DNA of 38,592 nucleotides from an uncultured Clostridia bacterium (GCA_944391975.1 CALXVK010000006.1:1-38592), one strand, 5' to 3'; shown: positions 7,966-16,408, counted from the stretch's first letter. Notes: a model not told the origin generated them from the letters alone. Made by a program: numbers and translations.

Positions 7966-9060
7966 ATGAAAATAGGAATTGTTGGTCTTCCAAATGTAGG
8001 AAAAAGTACATTATTTAATAGTATAACAAAAGCAGGTGCAGAATGTGCCAATTATCCATTTTGTACAATTGAACCAAATGTTGGAATGGTAACTGTACCT
8101 GATGAAAGAGTTGATAAATTAGCTCAAATCTATAATCCTCAAAAAGTTACTTATGCTACAATTGAGTTTGTTGATATTGCGGGTCTTGTAAAAGGGGCAA
8201 GTAAAGGTGAAGGACTTGGAAATAAATTTCTATCACATATTCGTGAAGTTGATAGTATCGTTCATGTGGTTAGATGTTTTGAAGATGAAAATATAGCTCA
8301 TGTTGATGGTTCTGTTGATCCAGTAAGAGATATAGAAACTATAAATTTGGAACTTTGTTTAGCAGATTTAGAAACAATAGAAAAAAGATTAGAAAGAGCA
8401 AAAAAATCTTTAAAAGCTGATAAAAAATTTCAAAATGAAATTGATTTATTAGAAAAAATAAAAATAGGTTTAGAATCAGGAATTCCTGCAAGAAATATTG
8501 AATTAAATGATGAAGAAAAGGAAATAATAAAAACAAGCTTTTTACTTACTTTAAAGCCAATACTATATGTTGGAAATATTTCAGAAAATGAGATTGAAGA
8601 TCCGGATTCTAATCCAAATTTAGTAAAACTTAAAGAATATGCAAAAAAAGAATCATCAGAAGTAATTCCACTTTGTGTAAAAATCGAAGAAGAATTAAGC
8701 GGATTAGATAAAGATGATAAACAAGAAATGCTTGAAGCTCTTGGCCTTTCTGAATCAGGATTAGATAAATTAATAAAAGCAAGTTATAAACTTTTAGGAT
8801 TAATGTCATTTTTAACAGCTGGTGAACCAGAAGTTAGAGCTTGGACAATAAAAGTTGGTACAAAGGCTCCTAATGCAGCTGGTAAAATACATTCAGATAT
8901 TGAAAGAGGATTTATTAGAGCTGAAGTGATATCTTTTGATGATCTTATGAAATCTGGTGGCTCAATGGTAACTGCAAAAGAAAAAGGATTAGTAAGATCA
9001 GAAGGAAAAGATTATGTAATGCAAGATGGAGATATTGTTTTATTTAGATTTAATGTGTAA
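7966..9060 (+). CDS. ychF: Ribosome-binding ATPase/GTPase YchF
   Basis: Obg-family P-loop protein that prefers ATP and binds ribosomes; often described as a translation- and stress-linked factor. From the ATG at 7966 the protein has 364 residues, the normal length. The N-terminus MKIGIVGLPNVGKST contains Walker A. Further G motifs follow: the TIEP switch region, DIAGLVKGASKGEGLG (G3 and the switch II loop), and an NISE-type motif near residue 200 where NxxE replaces the NKxD of true GTPases, as known for YchF. The C-terminal TGS domain ends in DYVMQDGDIVLFRFNV. A GTG at 7957 is in frame but overlaps the GGGTGA ribosome binding site, so the ATG is chosen. Confidence 0.97.
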   Translation: MKIGIVGLPNVGKSTLFNSITKAGAECANYPFCTIEPNVGMVTVPDERVDKLAQIYNPQKVTYATIEFVDIAGLVKGASKGEGLGNKFLSHIREVDSIVHVVRCFEDENIAHVDGSVDPVRDIETINLELCLADLETIEKRLERAKKSLKADKKFQNEIDLLEKIKIGLESGIPARNIELNDEEKEIIKTSFLLTLKPILYVGNISENEIEDPDSNPNLVKLKEYAKKESSEVIPLCVKIEEELSGLDKDDKQEMLEALGLSESGLDKLIKASYKLLGLMSFLTAGEPEVRAWTIKVGTKAPNAAGKIHSDIERGFIRAEVISFDDLMKSGGSMVTAKEKGLVRSEGKDYVMQDGDIVLFRFNV

Positions 9061-9156
9061 CTAAATTTTGATTTATGTAAAAAAGCTCATAAATATGTGA
9101 TTTTAAAAATATTTTAAAAAAATTATAATAAAATTACAAAAAATCACAAAATATAC

Positions 9157-9185
9157 TTGCATTATATATTTAGTTAGTTTATAAT
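9157..9185 (+). promoter_or_regulatory. Promoter of the LPYTG protein gene
   Basis: TTGCAT 9157-9162, 17-base spacer, TATAAT 9180-9185; the leader to the ATG at 9238 is about 47 bases. Confidence 0.65.
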
Positions 9186-9237
9186 AATAACAGATGTACA
9201 AAAGTAAATAATTTTTAAAGTGAAGTGAGGTTAAGAA

Positions 9238-9636
9238 ATGAGAAAAGAAAAATTGTTAGTTAGTATAGTAATTATGATGTTAGTATTTGTAATGTGTGTA
9301 ATTCCAGTTTTTGCAGCAAGTGCTTCAAATAATGTTGTTACAATAACAGCTAATCCAACAAATAATACAAGCACTACAAACAATGCAAATAACGCAAACA
9401 ATGTAGCTGATAATTCTTCAAGTAATAATTCTAATACAAATGCTACACAAATAAATGCAAATACAAATTCAGCAAGCACTTATAATAATACATCAACAAC
9501 AACATCAACAAATTCAAGCGAATCTGATGAATTACCATATACAGGAACATCAGGACATGCTATTATTTTTGTAATAATTGCATTTATAATTTCAGCAATA
9601 TTTGCTTATAAAAAAGTAACTGATTATAATATTTAA
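9238..9636 (+). CDS. Small Asn/Thr/Ser-rich LPYTG wall-anchored protein
   Basis: A 132-residue secreted protein built like a minimal sortase substrate. Residues 1-27 form a signal peptide (basic MRKEK, hydrophobic core, cleavage likely after VFA). Residues 28-98 are low complexity, almost all Asn, Thr, Ser and Ala with repeated NN, NT and NA units and no folded domain. LPYTG occupies residues 99-103, followed by a hydrophobic segment (about 108-123) and a short tail that begins with KK but is less basic than usual. A sortase would cut between Thr102 and Gly103 and attach the mature 70-odd residues to the wall. No sortase gene is in the window. It has its own promoter and terminator. The role is unknown; it could be a stalk or coat filler, or a member of a family defined only by the anchor. 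Confidence 0.8.
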   Translation: MRKEKLLVSIVIMMLVFVMCVIPVFAASASNNVVTITANPTNNTSTTNNANNANNVADNSSSNNSNTNATQINANTNSASTYNNTSTTTSTNSSESDELPYTGTSGHAIIFVIIAFIISAIFAYKKVTDYNI

Positions 9637-9649
9637 AAAAGATAAATTT

Positions 9650-9682
9650 GGGCACGCTTTTAAGATGGCGTGCTTTTTATTT
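9650..9682 (+). terminator. Terminator after the LPYTG gene
   Basis: GCACGC (9652-9657) pairs with GCGTGC (9668-9673), flanked by G-U pairs, with a T run at 9674-9678. Confidence 0.85.
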
Positions 9683-9706
9683 TTATAAAAAGTTTTAGTA
9701 AAATTA

Positions 9707-9735
9707 TTGAAAAACGATATTGTATTTGTTATAAT
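9707..9735 (+). promoter_or_regulatory. Promoter of the 9769-14455 operon
   Basis: TTGAAA 9707-9712, 17-base spacer, TATAAT 9730-9735, placed 33 bases before the first gene. Confidence 0.75.
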
Positions 9736-9768
9736 TTTTTTGTAAATAAGAAAAATAAGGAGTTTTAA

Positions 9769-11157
9769 ATGGAAGATTTTGAAATTGATGATTTTGAAAA
9801 ATTATATGCTATTACTTCTGCTGAGTTAAATAGCCCAGAAGAAGTAAATGATATTAGTTTTAAAGATATAGATTTTGATAAAATATCTAATTTAGCAAAA
9901 TTTAAAAAGGACAATCCAAATCTATTTATAGAAAAATATAGAAATCCAGAAGAATTGGATATGTACTATTATGTAATACCTGTTACAGTTCAGCAAAGAG
10001 TTAGAAGCGGAAATGAGGAATTTTCAATTGATAAAAAATCATATGTTCTAACTGATGCACGCGGATCAGCTTTGTACATTGTGATGGAAAATGGTATTTT
10101 AGTTACTTCAGCTGAATTAGAAGAACAATTAAGAATTGCGGAACAAAGATATAAAGCATATATTGATAAAGGTATAATATCAAAAAAAGATATTACAGAT
10201 CAATTTTCACTACATGATATTAATTCAGTTATGGAATTAATTAATGAAAAACAAATCACTTTAGATGATGTTCAAAAAATAGTTGATGAAAAAATGAGAG
10301 AACACGGTATAGTTCTTCAAGAAAATAATTCAAATAAATCTGAGAAAGAACAAGGAGAAGAAAGACTTGATCCTGGAGAAGAATTAGAATTAAATGAAGG
10401 TAGAACAAGAGCAGAAGCAAGCGCATGTGGAATTAGTCAAAATATGCTTGAGATGCTTGCTCAGCAATATGGCTGTAGAGTTGATCAATTAAGTTTTAGA
10501 AAAGTTGATGATTATGAAAGATTAGAGGAAGATACTGGAATAAATGCAAGAATGTATAGAGGAAAAACTATTGCACTTAGAATCAATTATGGATTTCAAC
10601 AAAGATATTTTTTAGTTAATAGTGAAAATGGTAATCAAATTAAACTTCAAAGAGGAGAAATTGAAACAGGAAATATTCCTGAACTTGAAGATTATTTTAA
10701 ATTCCCATTAACCAGATCAAATGGTAAAGAAGATACTTCAAGACCACTTGCATGGGATTCAGTTACCGGTCCATCATATATTACATATTTAGATGTATAT
10801 GGAAATGTGAAAGAGGCAAAGTATATAAATAATGGTAAAGCAGATGATATGTTGAGAGATGAAAGACAAAGATATATTGCAGAAGTTGCTGAAGCAGACA
10901 AAATATTGTCAAATGCTATAGACATATATCAAAAAGAAAATACACAAGAAAATTGGTTAAGAGTAAAAGATGCAATGTCTAAAAGAATTCAGGTTGATAA
11001 AAAATATAGAGTATTAGAAAATCAAAAAGAAAATACAATTAATACCTTAAAAGAAACTGTTGATGAAACTTTAGATAAATATGGTCGTCCAAAAAGAAAA
11101 GAAAGAACAAGAGAAGATGACGACGAAGATGAATGGTTTACAAGAGGTAGACACTAA
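9769..11157 (+). CDS. Hypothetical protein, 462 aa, first gene of the tmk-nadD operon
   Basis: A soluble, highly charged protein with no signal peptide or membrane segment. The N-terminal 115 residues are acidic and contain beta-rich stretches (YYYVIPVTVQ, SYVLTDARGSALYIVME). Residues about 120-180 are helical. A glutamate-rich linker (about 190-215) joins a second part that again has beta stretches (TIALRINYGFQQRYFLVN). From about 365 the chain is predicted as a long charged coiled coil, ending in an acidic-then-basic tail (EDDDEDEWFTRGRH). The two beta-rich parts look similar in plan and may be an internal repeat: each has a ring of aromatic residues followed by a phrase about a chemical group (DARGSALYIV, NSENGNQIKL). 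No family is recognised. AAGGAG precedes the ATG, and it leads an operon with a small membrane protein, tmk and nadD. Confidence 0.8.
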   Translation: MEDFEIDDFEKLYAITSAELNSPEEVNDISFKDIDFDKISNLAKFKKDNPNLFIEKYRNPEELDMYYYVIPVTVQQRVRSGNEEFSIDKKSYVLTDARGSALYIVMENGILVTSAELEEQLRIAEQRYKAYIDKGIISKKDITDQFSLHDINSVMELINEKQITLDDVQKIVDEKMREHGIVLQENNSNKSEKEQGEERLDPGEELELNEGRTRAEASACGISQNMLEMLAQQYGCRVDQLSFRKVDDYERLEEDTGINARMYRGKTIALRINYGFQQRYFLVNSENGNQIKLQRGEIETGNIPELEDYFKFPLTRSNGKEDTSRPLAWDSVTGPSYITYLDVYGNVKEAKYINNGKADDMLRDERQRYIAEVAEADKILSNAIDIYQKENTQENWLRVKDAMSKRIQVDKKYRVLENQKENTINTLKETVDETLDKYGRPKRKERTREDDDEDEWFTRGRH

Positions 11158-11209
11158 TAAATGCTAATAATTTTATTATTAAATATTTTATACTAAGGAG
11201 GATAAAAAA

Positions 11210-11551
11210 ATGCAAGTACTTTTAAATACATCAAGTCCTGTTATAATAATTGCTTTAACTTTACTTGTAGCTTTAATTGTTTTAATATCTAAAAAATCGG
11301 AAACTGGAGTATTACTTATTGTATCAATGGTTTTAATTTTATGTTTGTTGATATATCATTCAGTTTATCTGGATAATTTAACACCAGATCAAGATGTTTT
11401 AATATCACAAGCATATCATTGCTTAGCTGTAGATTTAGTTTTACTATTAATTTCATTTATTTCATTTTTATGGATTGATGATATTATTGCTAAAGATAAA
11501 AAATTAAAAAGCTATGATGATTCATTAAGTTGGTTTTGGGATAAAATATAA
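11210..11551 (+). CDS. Small membrane protein, 113 aa
   Basis: Three hydrophobic segments are visible: about residues 10-26, 32-50 and 70-90. The middle loop (VYLDNLTPDQDVLISQAYH) is polar, and the C-terminal tail is charged and ends in SLSWFWDKI. The start follows AAGGAGG. It sits 52 bases after the 462-residue gene and 11 bases before tmk, so it is in the same transcript. I do not recognise a family. It could anchor the 462-residue protein at the membrane, but this rests only on gene order. Confidence 0.75.
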   Translation: MQVLLNTSSPVIIIALTLLVALIVLISKKSETGVLLIVSMVLILCLLIYHSVYLDNLTPDQDVLISQAYHCLAVDLVLLLISFISFLWIDDIIAKDKKLKSYDDSLSWFWDKI

Positions 11552-11562
11552 AGGAGACAACA

Positions 11563-12234
11563 ATGGGAAAATTATTTGTAATTGATGGTACTGATGGAAG
11601 TGGTAAACAAACACAATTTGAGAAATTAAAAGAAAGTCTAACTCGAGATAAAGTTGACTATAAAGTTGTTAGTTTCCCAAATTATGATAGTCCAAGTTCA
11701 GCTTTAGTAAAAATGTATCTTTCAGGTGAATTTGGAAATAATGCAAAAGATGTTAGTCCATATGTTGCATCTACATTTTATGCAGTTGATAGATTTGCAA
11801 CATTTAAAAAAGAGTTTCAGGAATATTATAATAAAGGTGGTATAATACTTGCAGATAGATATACAACAGCTAATATGGTTCATCAAGCAGGTAAAATAGA
11901 GGATTTAATCGAAAGAGATAAATTTTTAAATTGGATAGAAGATTTTGAATTTAATATTTTTGGTTTGCCAAGACCAGCTGAAGTATTTTTCTTAAATATG
12001 CCACCTGAGAAATCATTAGAATTAATTAAAAATAGGGAAAATAAATTTTCACATACTCAAAATAAAGATATTCATGAAAAAGATTCAAATCATATTATTG
12101 ATAGTTATAATGCTGCATGTTATGTTTCTAAAAAATATGGATGGTTTAAAGTTGATTGCATTAGAGATGGTAAACTAAGAACAATTGAAGATATACATGA
12201 AGAAATTTATAAAGAAGTAAAAAAACACATATAA
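11563..12234 (+). CDS. tmk: Thymidylate kinase (dTMP kinase)
   Basis: Phosphorylates dTMP to dTDP, an essential step in dTTP supply. The 223 residues start with the P-loop GTDGSGKQTQ at about 8-17 and carry the base-binding DRYTTANMVHQ segment (DR motif), followed by a lid region with KNRENKFSH. Two points differ from textbook Tmk: the P-loop has GKQT where GKTT or GKST is usual, and the PRPAEVFFLNMPPE stretch replaces the usual PDLTIYLDV form. This pattern is seen in a clostridial branch of thymidylate kinase-like enzymes, so another deoxynucleotide could also be the substrate. The gene lies 11 bases after the small membrane protein and 12 bases before nadD, in one operon, and both products serve nucleotide and cofactor supply. 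Confidence 0.88.
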   Translation: MGKLFVIDGTDGSGKQTQFEKLKESLTRDKVDYKVVSFPNYDSPSSALVKMYLSGEFGNNAKDVSPYVASTFYAVDRFATFKKEFQEYYNKGGIILADRYTTANMVHQAGKIEDLIERDKFLNWIEDFEFNIFGLPRPAEVFFLNMPPEKSLELIKNRENKFSHTQNKDIHEKDSNHIIDSYNAACYVSKKYGWFKVDCIRDGKLRTIEDIHEEIYKEVKKHI

Positions 12235-12246
12235 AAGGAAGTAAAA

Positions 12247-12816
12247 ATGAAAAAAATAGGCTTTTTTGGAGGAAGTTTTAATCCTCCAACTATTGCGCAT
12301 TTTATGATTGCAAAAGCATCTATAAAAGAGTTCGGATTAGATAAATTAGTTATAGTACCTATGGGTGATAAGTATGAAAAATCTGAGCTCATTTCTTTTA
12401 ATTTAAGATATGAAATGTTAAAAATTGCATTTAGAAATATACATAATATTGAAATATCTAAAATGCAACAAAATCAGCAAAAAAAAACTTATGCTATTGA
12501 CTCTTTTAGAGAAATTAGTAAAAAATATGATAAAACTGAAAATTATTTTATAATGGGATTAGATAATTATTTAAATATAAATAAATGGAAAGATTCAGAA
12601 GAACTTTTAAATAACTTTAAATATATTGTTTTTAAAAGAAATGATATTGAAATTCCAGAATTTGCTAAAAATGCTAGTTTTTTAGATATTTCCTATAATA
12701 TTAGTTCAAGTGATGTTCGAAAAATGATAAAATATAAAGAAAATTTAAAAGAAGTTTTAAATGAGGATGTTGTAGATTTTATTAGAAAAAATAATTTATA
12801 TAATCAGGAGAAATAG
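12247..12816 (+). CDS. nadD: Nicotinate-nucleotide adenylyltransferase
   Basis: Transfers AMP from ATP to nicotinate mononucleotide in NAD synthesis. The 189 residues show the nucleotidyltransferase motif GGSFNPPTIAHF at 8-19 and the C-terminal ISSSDVR motif, which matches the ISSTxIR signature. The typical NadD centre (FIMGLDNYLNINKWKDSEEL, like the GADxxxxLxxW phrase) is present. The (H/T)xGH catalytic motif reads TIAH: the first His is Thr, as in part of the superfamily, and Gly is replaced by Ala, which is unusual. The usual partner genes yqeK and rsfS do not follow it. It overlaps nothing and lies 12 bases after tmk and one base before the next gene. Confidence 0.9.
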   Translation: MKKIGFFGGSFNPPTIAHFMIAKASIKEFGLDKLVIVPMGDKYEKSELISFNLRYEMLKIAFRNIHNIEISKMQQNQQKKTYAIDSFREISKKYDKTENYFIMGLDNYLNINKWKDSEELLNNFKYIVFKRNDIEIPEFAKNASFLDISYNISSSDVRKMIKYKENLKEVLNEDVVDFIRKNNLYNQEK

Positions 12817-12817
12817 A

Positions 12818-14455
12818 TTGAGAGGAAAATTTGTAAATGTTTGTATGGCTCTTTTAAATTTATTGATTGGAGTTCTTATTTTAATTTATACATGGCAAAT
12901 TCCAATTGAAATAACAGAGCTTACAGTGCAAGAGTATCAAATTATTAATATACTTGATATATTTATATACATTGTATTTGGAATTGTTACATTCTTAAAT
13001 CTTATTCATTTTTTCTTAGATATGAGAAATGGATCGAGAAGAACAGGATATTTAATTGCCATTTTTTCAGTTTGTTTTGTTTTTATGAAAATATGGCCAA
13101 TTGCAATTTTTAGTATATTGGGTTCACTTATTATTTTAATTAGTTCACTTAAATTTCGTTGGGTTGAAACTAATAGCTATACAATGATTTCTATAATAGT
13201 TATACTAGCAATAGTTATATGTTTTATTATAGGAATTTCATTTATATATGAAAATTTAGGAATATATATACGTGATAAAGAAAATGAAGGTGAAATTGCA
13301 TATAGAGATACATATTTTCAATACATAACAGAACTTGAAGAAGGTGAAGAAGTTTATATAAATATAAAAAAGGATGGAAAATATGGATATATAAATTCAA
13401 ATGGAGATGTTGTTATTGATTTTATTTATGATTATGCTAGTCCTTTTGTAACAATTACAGCATATGATAAACATTTTGATATAGCTTTAGTTTGCCAAGA
13501 TGGAAGAACAATTATAATATTAAAGAATCAAAGAGAAGTAATGTCTTATAGAAGTGAATCCATGGATGATGACTATGAAGCAAAAATTTCTGAACTTGAA
13601 GATATTTATTATAACACTTTAGGTCAAACAGATGAAATGAAATATGAAATGGACATTACTGAAAATAGTAATATTACAAGAATTCCAAAATATGATGAAG
13701 TTTCTGAATCGTATACATATAGATATGATTTAAATGATGAATATGATTTAATAATAACGCAATCTACGATGGGATTAGGTGATACATATGAATTGGCATA
13801 TAAAGATAATCTATCAATAAGAATTAATTTAGATTGTGAATATTTAGATTATGATGAAAATTATTTATATATATTTAGTAATGGAACTATACCTTTTTAT
13901 GATGTAAGTAGAAATCAGCAAGGATGGTTTACAAGTTATGGCAGAAAGATTACTTTATCTGGTAATGCTCAGATTCTAGATTTTTTTGGTGATTATACAT
14001 TAATCAAAAATCATAATGATAACACTATATATTTTATAAATTCAGAAGGAACAATGGTTTCAGATGTATATAAAGAAATTTATATTGTAAATGAAGATAG
14101 ATTTATTGTAAAAAATAATAGTAATAAATATATTGTAATTAATTCATCTTTTGAAAAGGTTTTTGATGGCGAATGGGATTTTGTTGATACATCTTTAATT
14201 TCATCTGGACTTTATATTTTTGGATTTACAAATGGAGTTATAGAATTTTCTGATTTTAATTATGCGGATAATATGAATTTACAAATTTTAAACAGTGATG
14301 GAACAATTATTGCTTCTGATGTTAATCAAGCTTATACAACCGTTTATAGTATTTCAGATGATACATCTTTATCTTATTCTGAAAGATATAGTAACTTTTT
14401 AGATAATTTAAGATCAATGAATACTTCTTTTATTGGTGACAAATTTTATGAATAA
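12818..14455 (+). CDS. Membrane protein with a WG-repeat region, 545 aa
   Basis: It starts with TTG at 12818, set by AGGAG six to seven bases upstream and one base after the nadD stop. The first 150 residues hold about five membrane helices. The rest is a large non-membrane domain. Around residues 184-210 it reads DGKYGYINSNGDVVIDFIYD, the WG/KWG beta-repeat pattern (x-G-K-x-G-[FY]-I-n-x-x-G-x-x-[VI]-I), and weaker copies occur later (NTIYFINSEGTMVSDVYKEI, NKYIVINSSFEKVFDGEW). It is probably displayed on one face of the membrane as a repeat-based binding domain. Function unknown. It closes the operon and is followed by a terminator-like hairpin. Confidence 0.8.
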   Translation: MRGKFVNVCMALLNLLIGVLILIYTWQIPIEITELTVQEYQIINILDIFIYIVFGIVTFLNLIHFFLDMRNGSRRTGYLIAIFSVCFVFMKIWPIAIFSILGSLIILISSLKFRWVETNSYTMISIIVILAIVICFIIGISFIYENLGIYIRDKENEGEIAYRDTYFQYITELEEGEEVYINIKKDGKYGYINSNGDVVIDFIYDYASPFVTITAYDKHFDIALVCQDGRTIIILKNQREVMSYRSESMDDDYEAKISELEDIYYNTLGQTDEMKYEMDITENSNITRIPKYDEVSESYTYRYDLNDEYDLIITQSTMGLGDTYELAYKDNLSIRINLDCEYLDYDENYLYIFSNGTIPFYDVSRNQQGWFTSYGRKITLSGNAQILDFFGDYTLIKNHNDNTIYFINSEGTMVSDVYKEIYIVNEDRFIVKNNSNKYIVINSSFEKVFDGEWDFVDTSLISSGLYIFGFTNGVIEFSDFNYADNMNLQILNSDGTIIASDVNQAYTTVYSISDDTSLSYSERYSNFLDNLRSMNTSFIGDKFYE

Positions 14456-14460
14456 AATAG

Positions 14461-14501
14461 AAAAATCTAGTTTATATTGAATTATAATCTAGATTTTTTT
14501 A
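14461..14501 (+). terminator. Terminator of the tmk-nadD operon
   Basis: AAAAATCTAG (14461-14470) pairs with CTAGATTTTT (14489-14498) over an 18-base loop, then more T. Confidence 0.75.
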
Positions 14502-14512
14502 TTGCAAAAATA

Positions 14513-14541
14513 TTGATTAAAATCAAAATTATGTATAAAAT
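14513..14541 (+). promoter_or_regulatory. Probable promoter of the fucO-like gene
   Basis: TTGATT 14513-14518, 17-base spacer, TAAAAT 14536-14541, ending 33 bases before the ATG. Confidence 0.5.
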
Positions 14542-14574
14542 AATAATGCTAAAAAGAACAAAGGAGGAATTTAT

Positions 14575-15723
14575 ATGAATAGAATGATTTTAAATGAGAC
14601 TTCTTATTTTGGAGCAGGAGCAATAGCAGAAGTTCCAAATGAAATAAGAAAAAGAGGATTTAAAAAAGTATTAGTTGTAACAGATAAAGATTTATTAAAA
14701 TTTAATGTAACTAAAAAAGTTACAGACTTATTAGATAATTCTGGGATTCCTTATGAAATATTCTCAGATTTAAAACCAAATCCTACTGTTACAAACGTAA
14801 AAAATGGAGTGGAATTTTTTAAATCTTCAGGAGCAGATAGTATAGTTGCAGTTGGTGGTGGTTCAGCAATGGACACAGCCAAAGCAATTGGCATTATAAT
14901 AAATAATCCAGAACATAGTGATGTTGTAAGCTTAGAAGGTGCTGTTGATACAAAAAATAAAGCAGTTCCTATGATAGCAATTCCAACAACAGCTGGAACT
15001 GCAGCAGAAGTTACAATAAATTATGTTATTACAGATGAAGAAAAAGTAAGAAAAATGGTTTGTGTTGATCCACATGATATTCCAATTGTAGCAGTAATTG
15101 ATAGTGATATGATGTCTACAATGCCAAAGAGTTTAACTGCTGCAACTGGTATGGATGCATTAACTCATGCTATAGAAGGGTATATAACAAAAGGAGCATG
15201 GGAATTAACTGATATGATGCATTTAAAAGCTATTGAAATAATTTCTAGATCTTTAAGAGGAGCTGTAAATAACGAAAAAGAGGGAAGAGAAGGAATGGCT
15301 TTAGGTCAATATGTTGCTGGAATGGGATTTTCTAATGTTGGTCTTGGAATTGTTCACTCTATGGCTCATTCTTTGGGAGCTGTTTATGACACACCACATG
15401 GAGTTGCAAATGCTATGCTTTTACCATTTGTAATGGAATATAATGCTGATAGTACAGGAGATAAATATAGAGATATAGCAAAAGCAATGGGAGTTGAAAG
15501 TACAGAGCTTTTATCAACAGAAGAAGCAAGAAAAGCTGCTATTGGAGCTGTTAGACAATTATCAGTAGATGTTGGAATTCCACAAGGATTAAAAGAAGTT
15601 GGTGTAAAAGAAGAAGATTTTAGAAAACTAGCTGAAATGTCAATGATTGATGCATGTACACCAGGAAATCCAAAAAATCCAACTGTTGAAGATATAATCG
15701 AAATTTATAAAAGAGCATATTAG
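14575..15723 (+). CDS. fucO: Iron-containing alcohol dehydrogenase, lactaldehyde reductase type
   Basis: Group III alcohol dehydrogenase, NAD-dependent, probably reducing lactaldehyde or a related aldehyde such as 1,2-propanediol precursors. The 382 residues align along the whole length with FucO from memory: NRMILNET at the start, GGGSAMDTAKAIG for NAD binding, IPTTAGTAAEVTINYVIT, and CVDPHDIP. The four iron ligands are in place at D194, H198, H261 and H275, two residues behind the E. coli numbering. AAAGGAGG precedes the ATG. No fucose or rhamnose genes are nearby, so the enzyme may have a general aldehyde-reducing role. It has its own promoter and terminator. Confidence 0.93.
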   Translation: MNRMILNETSYFGAGAIAEVPNEIRKRGFKKVLVVTDKDLLKFNVTKKVTDLLDNSGIPYEIFSDLKPNPTVTNVKNGVEFFKSSGADSIVAVGGGSAMDTAKAIGIIINNPEHSDVVSLEGAVDTKNKAVPMIAIPTTAGTAAEVTINYVITDEEKVRKMVCVDPHDIPIVAVIDSDMMSTMPKSLTAATGMDALTHAIEGYITKGAWELTDMMHLKAIEIISRSLRGAVNNEKEGREGMALGQYVAGMGFSNVGLGIVHSMAHSLGAVYDTPHGVANAMLLPFVMEYNADSTGDKYRDIAKAMGVESTELLSTEEARKAAIGAVRQLSVDVGIPQGLKEVGVKEEDFRKLAEMSMIDACTPGNPKNPTVEDIIEIYKRAY

Positions 15724-15727
15724 TATT

Positions 15728-15758
15728 TAGCCGAGTCAGAAATGGCTCGGTTTTTTGC
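15728..15758 (+). terminator. Terminator after fucO
   Basis: CCGAGTC (15731-15737) pairs with GGCTCGG (15744-15750, one G-U pair), loop of six bases, followed by six T. Confidence 0.92.
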
Positions 15759-15852
15759 CTCTTCTAATATTAAATTTTATTATAAGTTTTTGAATATTTT
15801 TTGAAAAATATTGCAAAAATATTTATATATTATTTATGTTAGGAGGCTTTTT

Positions 15853-16290
15853 ATGGAAAAAATTTCAAATTGTTTAAATGAACTTTTATGTGATTTAAAT
15901 GTATTTTTCAGAAAATTACAAAATTATCATTGGAACATAACAGGAGAGAATTTTTTTGAGATTCACGAAAAACTAGAGGAATATTATGATTGTGTGGCAA
16001 AAGAAATAGATGAGGTTGCAGAACAAATTTTAGCACTTGGCTATCAACCTTTAGGAACTTTACAAGACTATTTAGATAACACAAAAATTTCAGAAGCAAC
16101 AAATAAAAAAGTAACATCAAAAGAAATAATTCCTATTTTAGTAAAAGATATCGAGACACTTCTTAAGAAATTTACAGAAATAAAAGAACATGCAGAAGAA
16201 GAAAAAGTTTATATAACAAATACTTTAATGGATGAATATATAACTTCTTATAGCAAGAAATTATGGATGGTAAAACAACTTGAAAATTAA
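15853..16290 (+). CDS. dps: Dps-like ferritin (DNA-binding stress protein)
   Basis: Ferritin-fold protein that oxidises and stores iron and protects DNA from peroxide. The ATG at 15853 follows AGGAGG at 15841; a longer reading frame from 15811 runs through the ribosome binding site and is rejected. The resulting 145 residues are the normal size. The ferroxidase signature lies in NYHWNITGENFFEIHEKLEE and YDCVAKEIDEVAEQI, with the conserved His, Asp and Glu positions, and the helices that follow fit the four-helix bundle with a short central helix. Regulation by PerR would be expected, but I see no clear PerR box upstream. It is a single-gene unit closed by a terminator. Confidence 0.93.
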   Translation: MEKISNCLNELLCDLNVFFRKLQNYHWNITGENFFEIHEKLEEYYDCVAKEIDEVAEQILALGYQPLGTLQDYLDNTKISEATNKKVTSKEIIPILVKDIETLLKKFTEIKEHAEEEKVYITNTLMDEYITSYSKKLWMVKQLEN

Positions 16291-16310
16291 TAACCTAAAT
16301 AATTGAGTAA

Positions 16311-16347
16311 AAAATAAAAGGTATTGTTATTTACCTTTTATTTTTTT
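16311..16347 (+). terminator. Terminator after dps
   Basis: Perfect 13-bp stem AAAATAAAAGGTA (16311-16323) and TACCTTTTATTTT (16332-16344), loop of 8, then T. Confidence 0.9.
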
Positions 16348-16380
16348 GTAAAATTTTTCTAATATTTTTGATAAAAATTG

Positions 16381-16408
16381 TTGACAAAAATTATTATTGT
16401 GTTATAAT
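16381..16408 (+). promoter_or_regulatory. Promoter of tRNA-Leu
   Basis: TTGACA 16381-16386 and TATAAT 16403-16408 with a 16-base spacer, the same spacing as the tRNA-Thr promoter. Confidence 0.85.

Noticed and set aside
9231..9479. Minus-strand frame opposite the LPYTG gene
   Set aside because: Produced by the low-complexity Asn/Thr codons read backwards as Val/Leu; no ribosome binding site.
9340..9520. Repeated aataatac/acaaat units as a tandem repeat or CRISPR-like array
   Set aside because: They are codon-level low complexity in the LPYTG protein with no fixed unit or spacing; no CRISPR array exists in the window.
15811..15852. Longer dps start
   Set aside because: The extension includes the AGGAGG ribosome binding site of the ATG at 15853, and Dps proteins do not need it.
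15908..16120. Minus-strand frame inside dps
   Set aside because: A leucine-rich antisense shadow of a recognised gene, with no ribosome binding site.
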